DNA of 64,000 nucleotides from Clostridiaceae bacterium AM27-36LB (GCA_003480725.1 QUJQ01000003.1:245082-309081), one strand, 5' to 3'. Positions 52,573 through 62,107 are shown, numbered from the stretch's first letter. A program made the numbers and translations. Notes: a model not told the origin generated them from the letters alone.

Positions 52573-53349
52573 ATGAAACTATTATTGACGATTTTAGTCA
52601 CTTTCTTTGCGGGCATGGGCGCAGGTCTTGGTACAGGGTTTGCCGGGATGAGTGCAGCCGCTGTCATCAGTCCCATGCTCATCACATTTCTTGGCATGGA
52701 GCCTTATATGGCTGTCGGCATCGCCCTTTCCTCGGATGTACTGGCAAGTGCCGTATCCGCATCCATCTATGCAAAACACAAAAACCTGGATATTAAAAAT
52801 GGACTGATCATGATGATCAGTGTTCTTACTTTCACCGTGGTCGGAAGTTATATTTCCAGTCTGTTGCCTTCCGCCACTATGGGAAGCTTTTCCGTATTTA
52901 TGACGTTCCTTCTGGGCATTAAATTTATTGTAAAACCGGTCATGACTACCAAAGAGTCCATGGAGAGTGTCTCCCCGAAGAAACGTGCGATTCAGTCCGT
53001 CATCTGCGGTATGCTCATCGGATTTATCTGCGGTTTTGTAGGCGCTGGCGGTGGTATGATGATGCTGCTGATCCTTACTTCTGTTCTTGGCTATGAGCTG
53101 AAGACTGCCGTAGGAACCAGTGTATTTATCATGGCCTTTACCGCACTGACTGGAGCCGTGTCTCATTTTGCCATTGGCGGTGCACCGGACTGGACCATCT
53201 TTATCCTGTGCGTGGTATTTACTCTTCTGTGGGCGCGGATTGCTGCAAGATTTGCAAATAAAGCGACCCCGGAAACACTGAATCGCGTTACCGGAGTCAT
53301 CCTTGTGATCCTTGGAATCGTTGTTATGGGATTCTCATTTTTACATTAG
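52573..53349 (+). CDS. sulfite exporter TauE/SafE family membrane protein
   Basis: 258 residues, eight membrane helices in two TSUP repeats. GAGLGTGFAGMSAAAVISPML and GFICGFVGAGGGMMMLLIL are the repeated loops. It exports or imports sulfur-containing or organic anions; the substrate is unknown. GAAGGAG precedes the ATG. It is followed by a short relic of a second TauE gene (53380-53512). Confidence 0.9.
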   Translation: MKLLLTILVTFFAGMGAGLGTGFAGMSAAAVISPMLITFLGMEPYMAVGIALSSDVLASAVSASIYAKHKNLDIKNGLIMMISVLTFTVVGSYISSLLPSATMGSFSVFMTFLLGIKFIVKPVMTTKESMESVSPKKRAIQSVICGMLIGFICGFVGAGGGMMMLLILTSVLGYELKTAVGTSVFIMAFTALTGAVSHFAIGGAPDWTIFILCVVFTLLWARIAARFANKATPETLNRVTGVILVILGIVVMGFSFLH

Positions 53350-53379
53350 AAATATTTATATGCTGAAGAGTTGTTTAAG

Positions 53380-53512
53380 TTGCTGTATGTAATCTATATC
53401 ATTACCGAGCTGGAAGCCGGTATCGTGACCGGTCTGGCTGGTCTGTCTGCCGCTGCGAGATCCGTAAGCTCAATAAAGTGGTCGGTGTTGTACTGATCCT
53501 AATACTTATTTA
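53380..53512 (+). pseudogene. internally deleted relic of a second TauE/SafE gene
   Basis: One frame reads GIVTGLAGLSAAA, the first-repeat loop of TauE. A few bases on, in another frame, KLNKVVGVVLILILI and a stop match the family C-terminus. The middle 200-plus codons are missing and the frame is shifted. It directly follows the intact gene, so a tandem duplicate has decayed here. Confidence 0.65.
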
Positions 53513-53921
53513 GCCCCAATTTACTTATCAATGCTTCCTGAAGTAGTTTGGAAACATTGATATGTGCCGCCTCGGCTTCACGATTCAACCAATTGGGAAG
53601 TGTCACATTTCTCCGGACAGCTTTGCTGTCCACGCGCCGTCGATATATCAAAAAATCAACATCTACAAGAGTAACAGACCCTTTTCCATCTTCCGCAAAC
53701 GTCCCCTTTTCCGGATTTATAACAGAAATATCCGATGCATCAGGAATTGTCTTTCCTGCATCTTCAAGTGTTATTCCTTTTAATCCAATTGCATCTCTTG
53801 CCATTTCAATTGCATCCTGATAGTCTTTTCCCTCCGTCAGGATCTCCATATCCGGAACCTCAACTAAAATAATATTATCCGCAGGTGTGAGAATGACTGG
53901 ATATACGCGCTTATTCTTCAT
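53499..53921 (-). CDS. HicB family antitoxin (orphan)
   Basis: 140 residues. N-terminal HicB domain (YPVILTPADNIILVEVPDM, then GKDYQDAIEMARDAIG) and a C-terminal DNA-binding segment (NVTLPNWLNREAEAAHINVSKLLQEAL) of ribbon-helix-helix type. HicB normally neutralises and autorepresses HicA. Upstream of it only a HicA-like C-terminal fragment remains, so the antitoxin is orphaned. Its 3' end overlaps the TauE relic. Confidence 0.85.
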   Translation of the reverse strand: MKNKRVYPVILTPADNIILVEVPDMEILTEGKDYQDAIEMARDAIGLKGITLEDAGKTIPDASDISVINPEKGTFAEDGKGSVTLVDVDFLIYRRRVDSKAVRRNVTLPNWLNREAEAAHINVSKLLQEALISKLGLNKY

Positions 53922-53949
53922 ACAAATGTCCTCCTGTCATAATGAATTA

Positions 53950-54013
53950 TAATCCCCATTTTTTCAAAATTGCTCTTGCCAGATGTTCATTAATCTCCTT
54001 ATGCACATACAAT
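53950..54013 (-). pseudogene. HicA-like toxin remnant (about 20 codons)
   Basis: Just upstream of hicB on the minus strand an in-frame run reads VHKEINEHLARAILKKWGL followed by a stop. This is the conserved end of HicA toxins. Stops and loss of the preceding dsRNA-binding domain show the rest is gone. Confidence 0.45.
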
Positions 54014-54185
54014 ACACACTAAATACACACTTGTCAATGTGCCAAAATGTATTTATATATTTACAATATAACTTGGAACTTGCATAGAACCATGCAAAGA
54101 TATATAGAAATATAAGTTAATAGTTATATTTAGACGGCTGGATATGAATTTATGGTAACATAATATTACCTTTTCCGCAAGAAAA

Positions 54186-54221
54186 AAGCCGGTGTTCCTC
54201 AATGCTAAGGTACACCGACTT
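54186..54221 (-). terminator. intrinsic terminator of the second MATE gene
   Basis: AAGTCGGTGT pairs with ACACCGGCTT and is followed by TTTTTTC on the minus strand, 16 bp after the stop at 54237. Confidence 0.85.
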
Positions 54222-54236
54222 ATCAACTTATTTACT

Positions 54237-55571
54237 CTATCCTTGCTTCGCCACCTTTTTCCTGCACCAGAAAAATGCCGGGATCAGGAACACATCTGCA
54301 AACAGCCATGCCATGGGATGGGCCAGACAGATTCCGATATACCCAAGCTTCCGAGCTACGACCAGCGCAGCCAGAGTTCGTGCAATCATTTCCATAATTC
54401 CAGACAGAATCGCAAATATAGAGAATCCCATTCCCTGAATAGTAAATCTGACAGTATTTACCAAAGTCAAAAGACAATATCCACCAATACAGAATAGCAG
54501 GAACTGATACGAATATGCGATGATCTCTGTCTCATCTGCATCCACAAACAGAAGTGTTAACTGTTTTCCGAATAAAACGGCAATCAGGAAACATATAATA
54601 GATACTCCCCATCCCATCAGGACTGCACTTTTCAAGCCTTTTCCAATTCGGTCAATCTTGCCTGCTCCCATATTCTGTCCTGCATAAGGCGCCATGGTCT
54701 GTCCCAGCGATTCGATTGGGCAGGAAATGAACATATTAATCTTCTGTGCTGCTGTCACACCGGCTACTACCATCGCCCCTAGTCCATTCACAGCTGTCTG
54801 CAATACCAGTGAACCGATGGCTGTAACTGAATACTGCAATCCCATAGGAATTCCGATAAAACAAAGTTTTCCCATATAGTGAAGTTCTGGTTTCCACTCG
54901 TCACGGCTGGCATGCAGCACTGGAAATTTCCGATACATGTAGAACAGACAGATGATTCCTGAGATCCCCTGCGCCAGTACCGTTGCAATAGCTGGTCCTT
55001 CCACGCCCATGCCAAAGAGCAGCACAAAGATCAGATCCAAACCAATATTGATTGCTGAAGCAATTGCCAGAAACAGAACCGGTGTTTTACTATCCCCCAA
55101 TGACCTTATAATTCCTGCCAGAATATTGTACAAAAAAGTACAGGGAATTCCGGCAAATACAATCACGATATAAATATATGCATATTCAAAGATTTCCTCC
55201 GGTGTATCCATCACTGTCAGAATTGTCCTACAGGCAAGTACTACGATCAGGGTAAGTACCACTGACAGGCCAATGCAGAGCCATGCGCCATTGGTCACAT
55301 ATTTACGAAGTCTGTGTTCTTCTTTTGCTCCGAACATCTGAGCCACGGGAATTGCAAACCCATTGCAGACACCCATACAGAATCCCAGCACCATAAAGTT
55401 CAAAGAAGTCGTAGAGCCTACTCCCGCCAGCGGGTTGACTCCTAAAAATTTTCCTACGATCAACGTATCCACCATGCTGTAAAACTGCTGAAACAGCAGT
55501 CCCAGAAACATGGGGATCGCAAATCCGAAGATCAGCTTTGCGGGTGAACCGCTTGTCATATCCTTTGTCAT
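54237..55571 (-). CDS. MATE family efflux transporter (second copy)
   Basis: 444 residues, twelve membrane helices. The N-terminal PAKLIFGFAIPMFLGLLFQQFYSMVDTLIVGKFLG is the MATE signature. It differs enough from the 51-kb copy to be an old paralogue or a separate gene. AGGG is upstream of the ATG. It has its own terminator. Confidence 0.93.
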   Translation of the reverse strand: MTKDMTSGSPAKLIFGFAIPMFLGLLFQQFYSMVDTLIVGKFLGVNPLAGVGSTTSLNFMVLGFCMGVCNGFAIPVAQMFGAKEEHRLRKYVTNGAWLCIGLSVVLTLIVVLACRTILTVMDTPEEIFEYAYIYIVIVFAGIPCTFLYNILAGIIRSLGDSKTPVLFLAIASAINIGLDLIFVLLFGMGVEGPAIATVLAQGISGIICLFYMYRKFPVLHASRDEWKPELHYMGKLCFIGIPMGLQYSVTAIGSLVLQTAVNGLGAMVVAGVTAAQKINMFISCPIESLGQTMAPYAGQNMGAGKIDRIGKGLKSAVLMGWGVSIICFLIAVLFGKQLTLLFVDADETEIIAYSYQFLLFCIGGYCLLTLVNTVRFTIQGMGFSIFAILSGIMEMIARTLAALVVARKLGYIGICLAHPMAWLFADVFLIPAFFWCRKKVAKQG

Positions 55572-55617
55572 AATCCTATCCCTCTACCCTCACCAGACCA
55601 TTTCATATTCTTGGATT

Positions 55618-57411
55618 CTATATCTGTCTCGTCGCCTCTCTCAGCCAGATCCGCTCTTCTTCCGGCAGACTTTCTGCTACGGTCTCATATACCTTTTGAT
55701 GATACTCATTGAGCCACTGTCGTTCTTCTTCACTCATCTCTTCTGGAAGGATCGCATCCAGATCAAAGGGAATCATCGTCAGAATTTCAAAGCCTAAAAA
55801 TGTACCATACTCATTATCTGTAAGTTTCTTACACACCAGTTCATTTTCCAGACGGATTCCAAACTTGCCGGTCAGATAAAGCCCCGGCTCATCCGTGGTC
55901 ACCATGCCAGGCTCCAGCACCGCATTGGACAGGGAAGGACTCTGCTTCCAGCGAAATGCATTGGGTCCTTCATGAACATTCAGAATATATCCAACTCCGT
56001 GACCGGTTCCATGCTTAAAATCCAACCCCAGCTTCCACATAGGCTCCCGGCACAGAATATCAAGATTCAGTCCCGTGCATCCATGGAGGAACCGGGCATG
56101 AGCCAGATGAAGATTTCCCCGGCACACGGCTGTATAGAGATGCTTTTCCTCATAAGTCAGTTCACCCATGGCAAAGGTACGGGTGGTATCGGTAGTTCCT
56201 TCCAGATAATGTCCACCAGCATCCACCAGAAGAAAGCTCTTCGGATCAACAGATACATTGCTCTCCTCGGTAGCAGAATAGTGGACAATGGCTCCATGAC
56301 TTCCATAAGCACAGATAGGCACAAAGCTCTGCTCCACATAGTGTTCCTGCTCTGCCCGTCTTGCCTCCAGATAATCTGCCACTGACAGCTCTGTCATATT
56401 CTCCTTACCCACAGCTGTCTTCAGCCAGTACATGAACCGGGTAAATGCTACGCTCTCTTTCCGATGGGCTTCCTTAAGATTTTTAATCTGCGTCTCATTT
56501 TTGACAGCCTTCAGAAGTTCTGACGGATTCGCCTCGTCCAGAATCTCCACCTCTGTCGGAATGCTGGTCAACAGCGCACAGTTTACATTCTTTTTATTCA
56601 GCAGCACCCTCGCTCCAGCCGGAAGTGCAGACAGATCTTCATAGATTGATTCATAAGGGCGGATCTCCACCTGGCACTCTGCCAGATAGCTCCGAACCTC
56701 CTTTGTCACCACGGAAGGACGTACATACCAGATACAGTTCTTATCCGTCATCCGAAGAAATGACAAGGTCACCGGTACGCAGGGGATATCATCGCCACGT
56801 AAATTCAGCAGCCACATAATATCACAGAGGGAGGCGATCACATGCTGGGTAGCTCCTGCCCTTTTCATAACTTCCCGCACTTTGGTAATCTTACTTTCTG
56901 AACTTTCACCACTCCAGCACTTCTCCAGAATCCATACCTTTTCATCGGGAATCTGTGGTCGATCCGGCCAGATCTCTCCCACCAGATCCTTTTCTGTATA
57001 GATGGATCCACCTTTTTCCATGGTGCTCTCCCGGAACTTATCCGCACTTACTGCGCCCATGGTCTTTCCATCAAAGCCTACACAGCCACCAGCACAAAGT
57101 TCCGTTTTTACATATTCTTCCACAGTTGGCACCCCCGGTTCCCCCATACGAAACAGATGGATACCGGTTCCTCTTAACTGATCCTCCGCCTGCAGAAAAT
57201 ATCTGCCATCGGTCCACAGTCCTGCCTTGTCCATAGTGATCACGGCTGTTCCCGCCGATCCGGTAAATCCGGTCATATAAGCTCTTGCCCGATAATGAGG
57301 ACACACATATTCAGATTCATGACAGTCAGTGGACGGGACCACATAGACCGTGATCCCGTTCTCCTTCATCTTCTCTCTTAATGCAGTTATACGCTCGCAA
57401 ACTGTTGCCAT
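55618..57411 (-). CDS. M24B Xaa-Pro aminopeptidase P-like
   Basis: 597 residues from ATG 57411 (GGAG, 8 nt); it overlaps the M18 stop as TAATG. Three domains as in eukaryote-type aminopeptidase P: two creatinase-N-like domains (residues 1-300) and the pita-bread catalytic domain, with metal ligands in LLVDAGGHYLEGTTDTTRTF (two Asp), GHGVGYILNVHEGP (His), and later Glu in TTDEPGLY and GIRLENELV. It removes N-terminal residues before proline. Cytosolic. Confidence 0.94.
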   Translation of the reverse strand: MATVCERITALREKMKENGITVYVVPSTDCHESEYVCPHYRARAYMTGFTGSAGTAVITMDKAGLWTDGRYFLQAEDQLRGTGIHLFRMGEPGVPTVEEYVKTELCAGGCVGFDGKTMGAVSADKFRESTMEKGGSIYTEKDLVGEIWPDRPQIPDEKVWILEKCWSGESSESKITKVREVMKRAGATQHVIASLCDIMWLLNLRGDDIPCVPVTLSFLRMTDKNCIWYVRPSVVTKEVRSYLAECQVEIRPYESIYEDLSALPAGARVLLNKKNVNCALLTSIPTEVEILDEANPSELLKAVKNETQIKNLKEAHRKESVAFTRFMYWLKTAVGKENMTELSVADYLEARRAEQEHYVEQSFVPICAYGSHGAIVHYSATEESNVSVDPKSFLLVDAGGHYLEGTTDTTRTFAMGELTYEEKHLYTAVCRGNLHLAHARFLHGCTGLNLDILCREPMWKLGLDFKHGTGHGVGYILNVHEGPNAFRWKQSPSLSNAVLEPGMVTTDEPGLYLTGKFGIRLENELVCKKLTDNEYGTFLGFEILTMIPFDLDAILPEEMSEEERQWLNEYHQKVYETVAESLPEEERIWLREATRQI

Positions 57412-58808
57412 TAGTTCCACTCCGCTTTCTGAAAGGCTTTGTAACCTCTGTATGCTTCATAAATATCTGCCTTGCTGGACACTTCCCAGGGACTGTGCAT
57501 GTTAAGAAGTGCCACACCGCTGTCGATCACATCCATACCATAATTGGCAGTGATGTAAGCGATGGTTCCACCGCCTCCCTGATCTACTTTCCCAAGCTCT
57601 GCAGTCTGCCAGTTCACGGACGCATCATCCATAACTTTTCGAAGTGCTCCGATATACTCAGCGCATGCATCGTTGGAACCAGATTTTCCTCTGGAACCAG
57701 TATATTTGTTGAATACCATGCCATGTCCCAGGTAAGCGATATTTTTCTTTTCAAATGCGTTTGCATAATTCGGATCAAATGCCGCACTTACATCTGAGGA
57801 CAGCATATGCGAATTCTGCAGACATCTGCGCAGTGCCAGTTCAGAATACTGTCCGGTCAGGTTCATCACCTCTGCCACCACATTTTCAAAATAGCGGGAC
57901 TGCATACCTGTAGCACCCATACTTCCAATCTCTTCCTTGTCAGTCAGCAGGCACACAGCCGTATATTTCGGGTTCTCTGCCTGCAGCTGGGCGGTCAGAG
58001 AAGTAAATGCGCAGATTCTGTCGTCCTGTCCATAACCCATGATCATGCTTCGGTCGATACCAAAGTCTCTTGCCGGACCTGCAGGTACTGCTTCCAGCTC
58101 CGCAGACAGAAAATCTTCCTCTTCTATCTCATATTTCTCTTTTAAAATTTCGAGCAGTGCTTTTAGGATCAGCTCTTTTTTCTCTTTGTCCTTCTTGCTC
58201 TTCAGTGGTTTGCTTCCAACAATAATATTCAGGTTCTCGCCTTCCACTACAACCGCTGCTTTTTTCTGAAGCTGTTCGCCGGACAGATGGATCAGAAGAT
58301 CAGAGATACCAAGTACCGGATCTGACGGATCCTCACCGATGGCAAGCTCCACCACCGTTCCATCCTTTCTGGCAACGACTCCATGCAGTGCCAGCGGAAT
58401 TGCTGCCCACTGATATTTCTTGATACCGCCATAATAATGGGTATCCAGAAGTGCCATCTCTCCATCCTCATATAATGGATTCTGTTTCAGATCCAGACGT
58501 GGGGAATCAATATGCGCACCAAGTATATTCATACCTTTCTCCAGCGGTTCTGTACCGATCTGGAATAATACCGCCAGCTTCTTTTTATGAATGGCATAGA
58601 CTTTGTCTCCTGGCTTCAGGGTATCCCCGGAGGTCAGTGCTTCCTCCAGAGAAATATAGCCAGCTTCTCTTGCCATTTTCTCAGTCAGTCTGACACACTC
58701 TCGCTCCGTCTTTCCTGCAGAAATAAACTGGCGATACTGCTCTGCCAGCTTCATGACTTTCTTTTCCTGAGATTTATCATAGGTTTCCCATGCATTTTTC
58801 CGTTCCAT
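57411..58808 (-). CDS. M18 family aminopeptidase (465 aa form)
   Basis: 465 residues from ATG 58808 (AAGGAG, 7 nt); an upstream in-frame ATG (58892) has no ribosome-binding site. Zinc ligands in LGAHIDSPRLDLKQ (His-x-Asp) and the Glu pair in TDKEEIGSMGATG. C-terminal LLNMHSPWEVSSKADIYEA supplies the last His. It precedes the Pro-aminopeptidase in a two-gene peptide-salvage operon and is a different subfamily from the M18 gene at 5.8 kb. Confidence 0.93.
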   Translation of the reverse strand: MERKNAWETYDKSQEKKVMKLAEQYRQFISAGKTERECVRLTEKMAREAGYISLEEALTSGDTLKPGDKVYAIHKKKLAVLFQIGTEPLEKGMNILGAHIDSPRLDLKQNPLYEDGEMALLDTHYYGGIKKYQWAAIPLALHGVVARKDGTVVELAIGEDPSDPVLGISDLLIHLSGEQLQKKAAVVVEGENLNIIVGSKPLKSKKDKEKKELILKALLEILKEKYEIEEEDFLSAELEAVPAGPARDFGIDRSMIMGYGQDDRICAFTSLTAQLQAENPKYTAVCLLTDKEEIGSMGATGMQSRYFENVVAEVMNLTGQYSELALRRCLQNSHMLSSDVSAAFDPNYANAFEKKNIAYLGHGMVFNKYTGSRGKSGSNDACAEYIGALRKVMDDASVNWQTAELGKVDQGGGGTIAYITANYGMDVIDSGVALLNMHSPWEVSSKADIYEAYRGYKAFQKAEWN

Positions 58809-58894
58809 ATCTGTCACTCCTTCTATCTGTTTTCTATTCTTTTCTCCACACTGGATTTCATTCCTTATGTAGCAGATTTTAGCACAATTCAAAA

Positions 58895-58924
58895 CGGTCT
58901 GTCCACATTTCTGCGAACAGACCG
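58895..58924 (-). terminator. terminator of the TrpXYZ-like operon
   Basis: CGGTCTGT / ACAGACCG stem followed by TTTTGAATT on the minus strand, 10 bp after the ATP-binding gene stop. Confidence 0.75.
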
Positions 58925-58933
58925 CCAGTCTTT

Positions 58934-59728
58934 TTAACCAAGAATCGCTTTGTCGTTAGTGAACTCCTCGCCGCTGACCTCTTCAAACTTATGAAGCAGA
59001 TCTTCCACGGTAAGATGTTTCTTCTCCTCGCCACGAATATCCAGAATAATATTTCCATCCATCATCATGATCAGACGGTTACCATGGACAATGGCATCCT
59101 TCATATTATGGGTAATCATCAAGGTCGTAAGCTTATCACGGTTGACGATCATCTCTGTGGTCTCCAGAACTTTTGCTGCAGTCTTCGGATCAAGTGCAGC
59201 AGTATGCTCATCCAGAAGCAACAGCTTTGGCTTCTTCAACGTTGCCATCAGAAGAGTCAGCGCCTGTCTCTGTCCACCAGAGAGCAGACCTACTTTGGAA
59301 GTCAGTCTGTCTTCCAGTCCAAGACCAAGAGTTGCCAGCAGCCTCTTGTATACTTCCCGCTCGCTTCCTTTGATACCGGCACGAAGCGTTCTTGTCTGAC
59401 CACGTCTCAGTGCCAGTGCCAGGTTTTCTTCAATTCCCATAGTCGCTGCAGTTCCGTTCATAGGATCCTGGAACACACGGCCAAGATAAGCAGCACGCTT
59501 GTGCTCAGGAAGTTTGGTTACATTTTTTCCATCAATGATGATCTCTCCCTCATCCACCGGCCATACACCGGCAATAGCATTCAGAAGAGTTGATTTTCCA
59601 GCACCGTTTCCACCGATAACTGTGACAAAATCTCCATCCTCCAGGGTCAGATTCACGCCTTTGAGCGCACGTTTTTCATTGACAGTTCCTGCATTAAATG
59701 TTTTATAAATATTCTTGATCTCCAGCAT
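58934..59728 (-). CDS. ABC transporter ATP-binding protein (TrpZ-like)
   Basis: 264 residues. Walker A GGNGAGKST, signature LSGGQRQALTLLMA, Walker B LLLLDEHTAALDP, and a switch His in ITHNMKD. It energises the adjacent permease. Start overlaps the permease stop as TAATG. It belongs to the group paired with the ABC_sub_bind family binding proteins, so aromatic amino acids are a likely but unproven substrate. Confidence 0.92.
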   Translation of the reverse strand: MLEIKNIYKTFNAGTVNEKRALKGVNLTLEDGDFVTVIGGNGAGKSTLLNAIAGVWPVDEGEIIIDGKNVTKLPEHKRAAYLGRVFQDPMNGTAATMGIEENLALALRRGQTRTLRAGIKGSEREVYKRLLATLGLGLEDRLTSKVGLLSGGQRQALTLLMATLKKPKLLLLDEHTAALDPKTAAKVLETTEMIVNRDKLTTLMITHNMKDAIVHGNRLIMMMDGNIILDIRGEEKKHLTVEDLLHKFEEVSGEEFTNDKAILG

Positions 59729-60648
59729 TATCTGTCACCTCCCCTTTTTACCGGTCTGGAAAAATATTTGCTCTGCCAGTACGGAATTGCCAAGAATACA
59801 GCAACAACAGCTGCGGACAGGAGCTTCAACAGATCGGTGTCGATACCAAGCCAGATCACGATCTGCAGTACAAAATAATATACGATAGAACCAAGTGCCA
59901 CGCCTAACAGCCGGAAGCCAAAATTGTGGAATATTTTTCCAAAAAGTGCCTCGCCAATGATCACTGCGGCCAGACCGATAACAATCGCGCCACGACCCAT
60001 GTTAATATCAGCAAAGCCCTGATACTGGCTTAACAGCGCTCCTGAAAATGCAACCAGTCCATTGGAGATCATAAGACCAAGTACCCGGTTAAAGTCTGTA
60101 TTGATACCCTGTGCGCGGGACATCCGGTCATTACATCCGGTAGCACGTAAGGAACATCCAAGCTCAGTTCCAAAAAACCAGTACAAAAATGCAATCAGAA
60201 CCACGATGATCACCGCTACCAGCAGAATCGTGTTTCTGTAGATCGGCACATTTTTAATATAACGAAGAGAAACCAGCAGGTCGAATTTATCAACATTGAT
60301 CGCCTGATTGGATTTTCCCATAATCTTCAAATTCACAGAATACAGTCCAAGCTGTGTCAGGATTCCGGCCAAGATTGCCGGGATTCCCATAAAGGTATGC
60401 AAAAGACCTGTGACCATACCGGCCAGAAGACCTGCGATCAAAGCAACCAGAAGAGACACCCATACATTATGTCCACTCTGCATCATCATAATACATACGG
60501 CACCTCCGGTACAAAGTGTACCATCCACAGTCAGATCCGCAATGTCCAGGATACGGAAGGTGATATATACACCAATCGCCATGATTCCCCAGATTAATCC
60601 CTGTGCCACTGCACCTGGCAGCGCGTTCAGTAAACTTACAATACTCAT
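59728..60648 (-). CDS. ABC transporter permease (TrpY-like)
   Basis: 306 residues, about eight membrane helices of the LIV-type BPD_transp_2 family. ELGCSLRATGCNDRMSRAQGI is the loop that docks the ATPase. Middle gene of the importer; a 175-bp gap containing a long hairpin separates it from the binding-protein gene. Confidence 0.92.
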   Translation of the reverse strand: MSIVSLLNALPGAVAQGLIWGIMAIGVYITFRILDIADLTVDGTLCTGGAVCIMMMQSGHNVWVSLLVALIAGLLAGMVTGLLHTFMGIPAILAGILTQLGLYSVNLKIMGKSNQAINVDKFDLLVSLRYIKNVPIYRNTILLVAVIIVVLIAFLYWFFGTELGCSLRATGCNDRMSRAQGINTDFNRVLGLMISNGLVAFSGALLSQYQGFADINMGRGAIVIGLAAVIIGEALFGKIFHNFGFRLLGVALGSIVYYFVLQIVIWLGIDTDLLKLLSAAVVAVFLAIPYWQSKYFSRPVKRGGDR

Positions 60649-60692
60649 TTTCTTATCACCTCTAAGATCCTTTGTTTTTTATATACAACGGC

Positions 60693-60727
60693 GACAGCGA
60701 GATAGGTGCGGCCCTGTTCTCGCTGTC
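60693..60727 (-). repeat. stem-loop between binding-protein and permease genes
   Basis: GACAGCGAGA / TCTCGCTGTC perfect 10-bp stem with a 15-nt loop in the 175-bp gap. No strong T-run directly follows, so partial termination or mRNA stabilisation is likely. Confidence 0.7.
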
Positions 60728-60823
60728 GTCAATTATATCATTTATTTATTCAGATGCATATTCGCAAAATCACTTTTTAAAGATTTCCTTTTGCTCATGC
60801 ATAACTCTGAATGGCTGCTGCAT

Positions 60824-61864
60824 CTACTCAGCTTCGATTGCTACATAATCATCCGGAACGGTGATTCCAAGTGCTTCGCAACGGTCTGCATCGTACTCTT
60901 TGGTAAACTGCGGTGCATACTCAATCGGCATCTCGGAGATATTAGCTTCACCTTTCAGAACCTGTACTGCCATCTTACCGGTAGCAACTCCAAGGTCATA
61001 ATAGTCAATAGAAAGAGTTGCAACTCCACACCCGCTGCAGATACCTTCCTCACCTGCGATGATCGGAACTTTCTTCGGCTCGCAGATATTGTTAACCAGC
61101 TCGGTATTGTTAGCTACTGTGTTGTCAGTCGGTACATAAAGTACATCGCTTGCATCTGCTGCTGTAGTAGCTACAGAAGACAGGTCATTGGAATCAGAGA
61201 AACCATACTGTGTACAAGTGTATCCAAGTTTTTCCAGAGCAGCCTGAACGGTGTCTACCTGATACTGGGAGTTAGCCTCTGCAGTACAGTACAGAAGACC
61301 TACATTCTTAGCATCCGGGAACAGTTCCTGCAGCATTGCTGCCTGCTCATCCAGCGGAGCCAGATCGGAAGTACCGGAGATGTTGTTTCCTACAGTTCCA
61401 TTAAAATCATCAATTCCAAGTGCTACACCATACTCAGTTACAGAAGTACCAAGTACCGGGATATCGCTGGTACCTGCCTGTGCTGCCTGCAGTGCTGCAG
61501 TTGCATTTGCAAGGATCAGGTCCGTTCCTTCTGAAACAAAGCTGTTGATAATAGTAGAACAGGTATTAGAATCACCCTGTGCATTCTGCTCATCAAACTG
61601 AACTGCATCGCCGAACTCCTCGGTCAGTGCATCTTTGAATCCCTGAGTTGCTGCATCCAGTGCCGGATGCTGTACCAGCTGGCAGATACCGATCAGATAG
61701 GAAGCATCCCCATCTGCTGCTGTGGTATCAGCTGCTGCATCTGTGCTTTCAGTTGTCTCTGTTGTAGTGTCTGCCGCTGCAGTATCTGCAGAAGTAGAAC
61801 TTCCACATGCAACCAGACCCATTCCCATGGTCATTGCCATAACAAGAGCGAGAATCTTTTTCAT
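60824..61864 (-). CDS. ABC transporter substrate-binding lipoprotein (TrpX-like)
   Basis: 346 residues. Signal peptide with lipobox LVAC, an Ala/Thr/Asp-rich linker (about 25-52) and a two-lobed binding domain of the ABC_sub_bind type (YLIGICQLVQHPALDAATQGF at its start, and SDVLYVPTDNTVANN). Such proteins bind tryptophan or tyrosine in streptococci. The promoter is immediately upstream and no T-box leader is seen. First gene of the three-gene importer. Confidence 0.9.
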   Translation of the reverse strand: MKKILALVMAMTMGMGLVACGSSTSADTAAADTTTETTESTDAAADTTAADGDASYLIGICQLVQHPALDAATQGFKDALTEEFGDAVQFDEQNAQGDSNTCSTIINSFVSEGTDLILANATAALQAAQAGTSDIPVLGTSVTEYGVALGIDDFNGTVGNNISGTSDLAPLDEQAAMLQELFPDAKNVGLLYCTAEANSQYQVDTVQAALEKLGYTCTQYGFSDSNDLSSVATTAADASDVLYVPTDNTVANNTELVNNICEPKKVPIIAGEEGICSGCGVATLSIDYYDLGVATGKMAVQVLKGEANISEMPIEYAPQFTKEYDADRCEALGITVPDDYVAIEAE

Positions 61865-61927
61865 AATATTTCCTCCGTTTCCCTGCCCGTATGTTACTGA
61901 TACGGACTAATTCATTAACTGTTTGCA

Positions 61928-61956
61928 ATTATATCGCTTCAACGCGCAAAAGTCAA
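61928..61956 (-). promoter_or_regulatory. near-consensus promoter of the TrpXYZ-like operon
   Basis: TTGACT (61951-61956), 17 bp and a perfect TATAAT (61928-61933) on the minus strand. The leader is about 57 nt and contains only a small CCGTAT/ATACGG hairpin. Confidence 0.85.
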
Positions 61957-61971
61957 CCATTAAAATAAAAA

Positions 61972-62107
61972 AGACAGGTGATATACAAAAAAGGAACCGC
62001 TCTCGCTAAGTCCTCGTCCAGCGGTACTAACCTGCAATCTGCGTCTTTGACTTGATTGCAGGAAGTACCGGGACTGCGGGACGTTCCTTTTTGCATATCA
62101 CCTGTCT
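61972..62107. repeat. structured dispersed repeat, copy 2
   Basis: Closed by a near-perfect 25-bp outer stem (AGACAGGTGATATAC..., mirrored at 62083-62107), which carries A- and T-runs like a bidirectional terminator. The inner core is the same as in copy 1 (19691-19806): GGAACCGCTC, CGCTAA, TCCTCGTCCAGCGGTACTAA, AAGTACCGGGACT, CGGGACGT. The variable apical hairpin here is CCTGCAATC / GATTGCAGG. It sits between the amino-acid ABC ATPase stop and the TrpX-like promoter, so it probably ends the former transcript. Confidence 0.75.
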
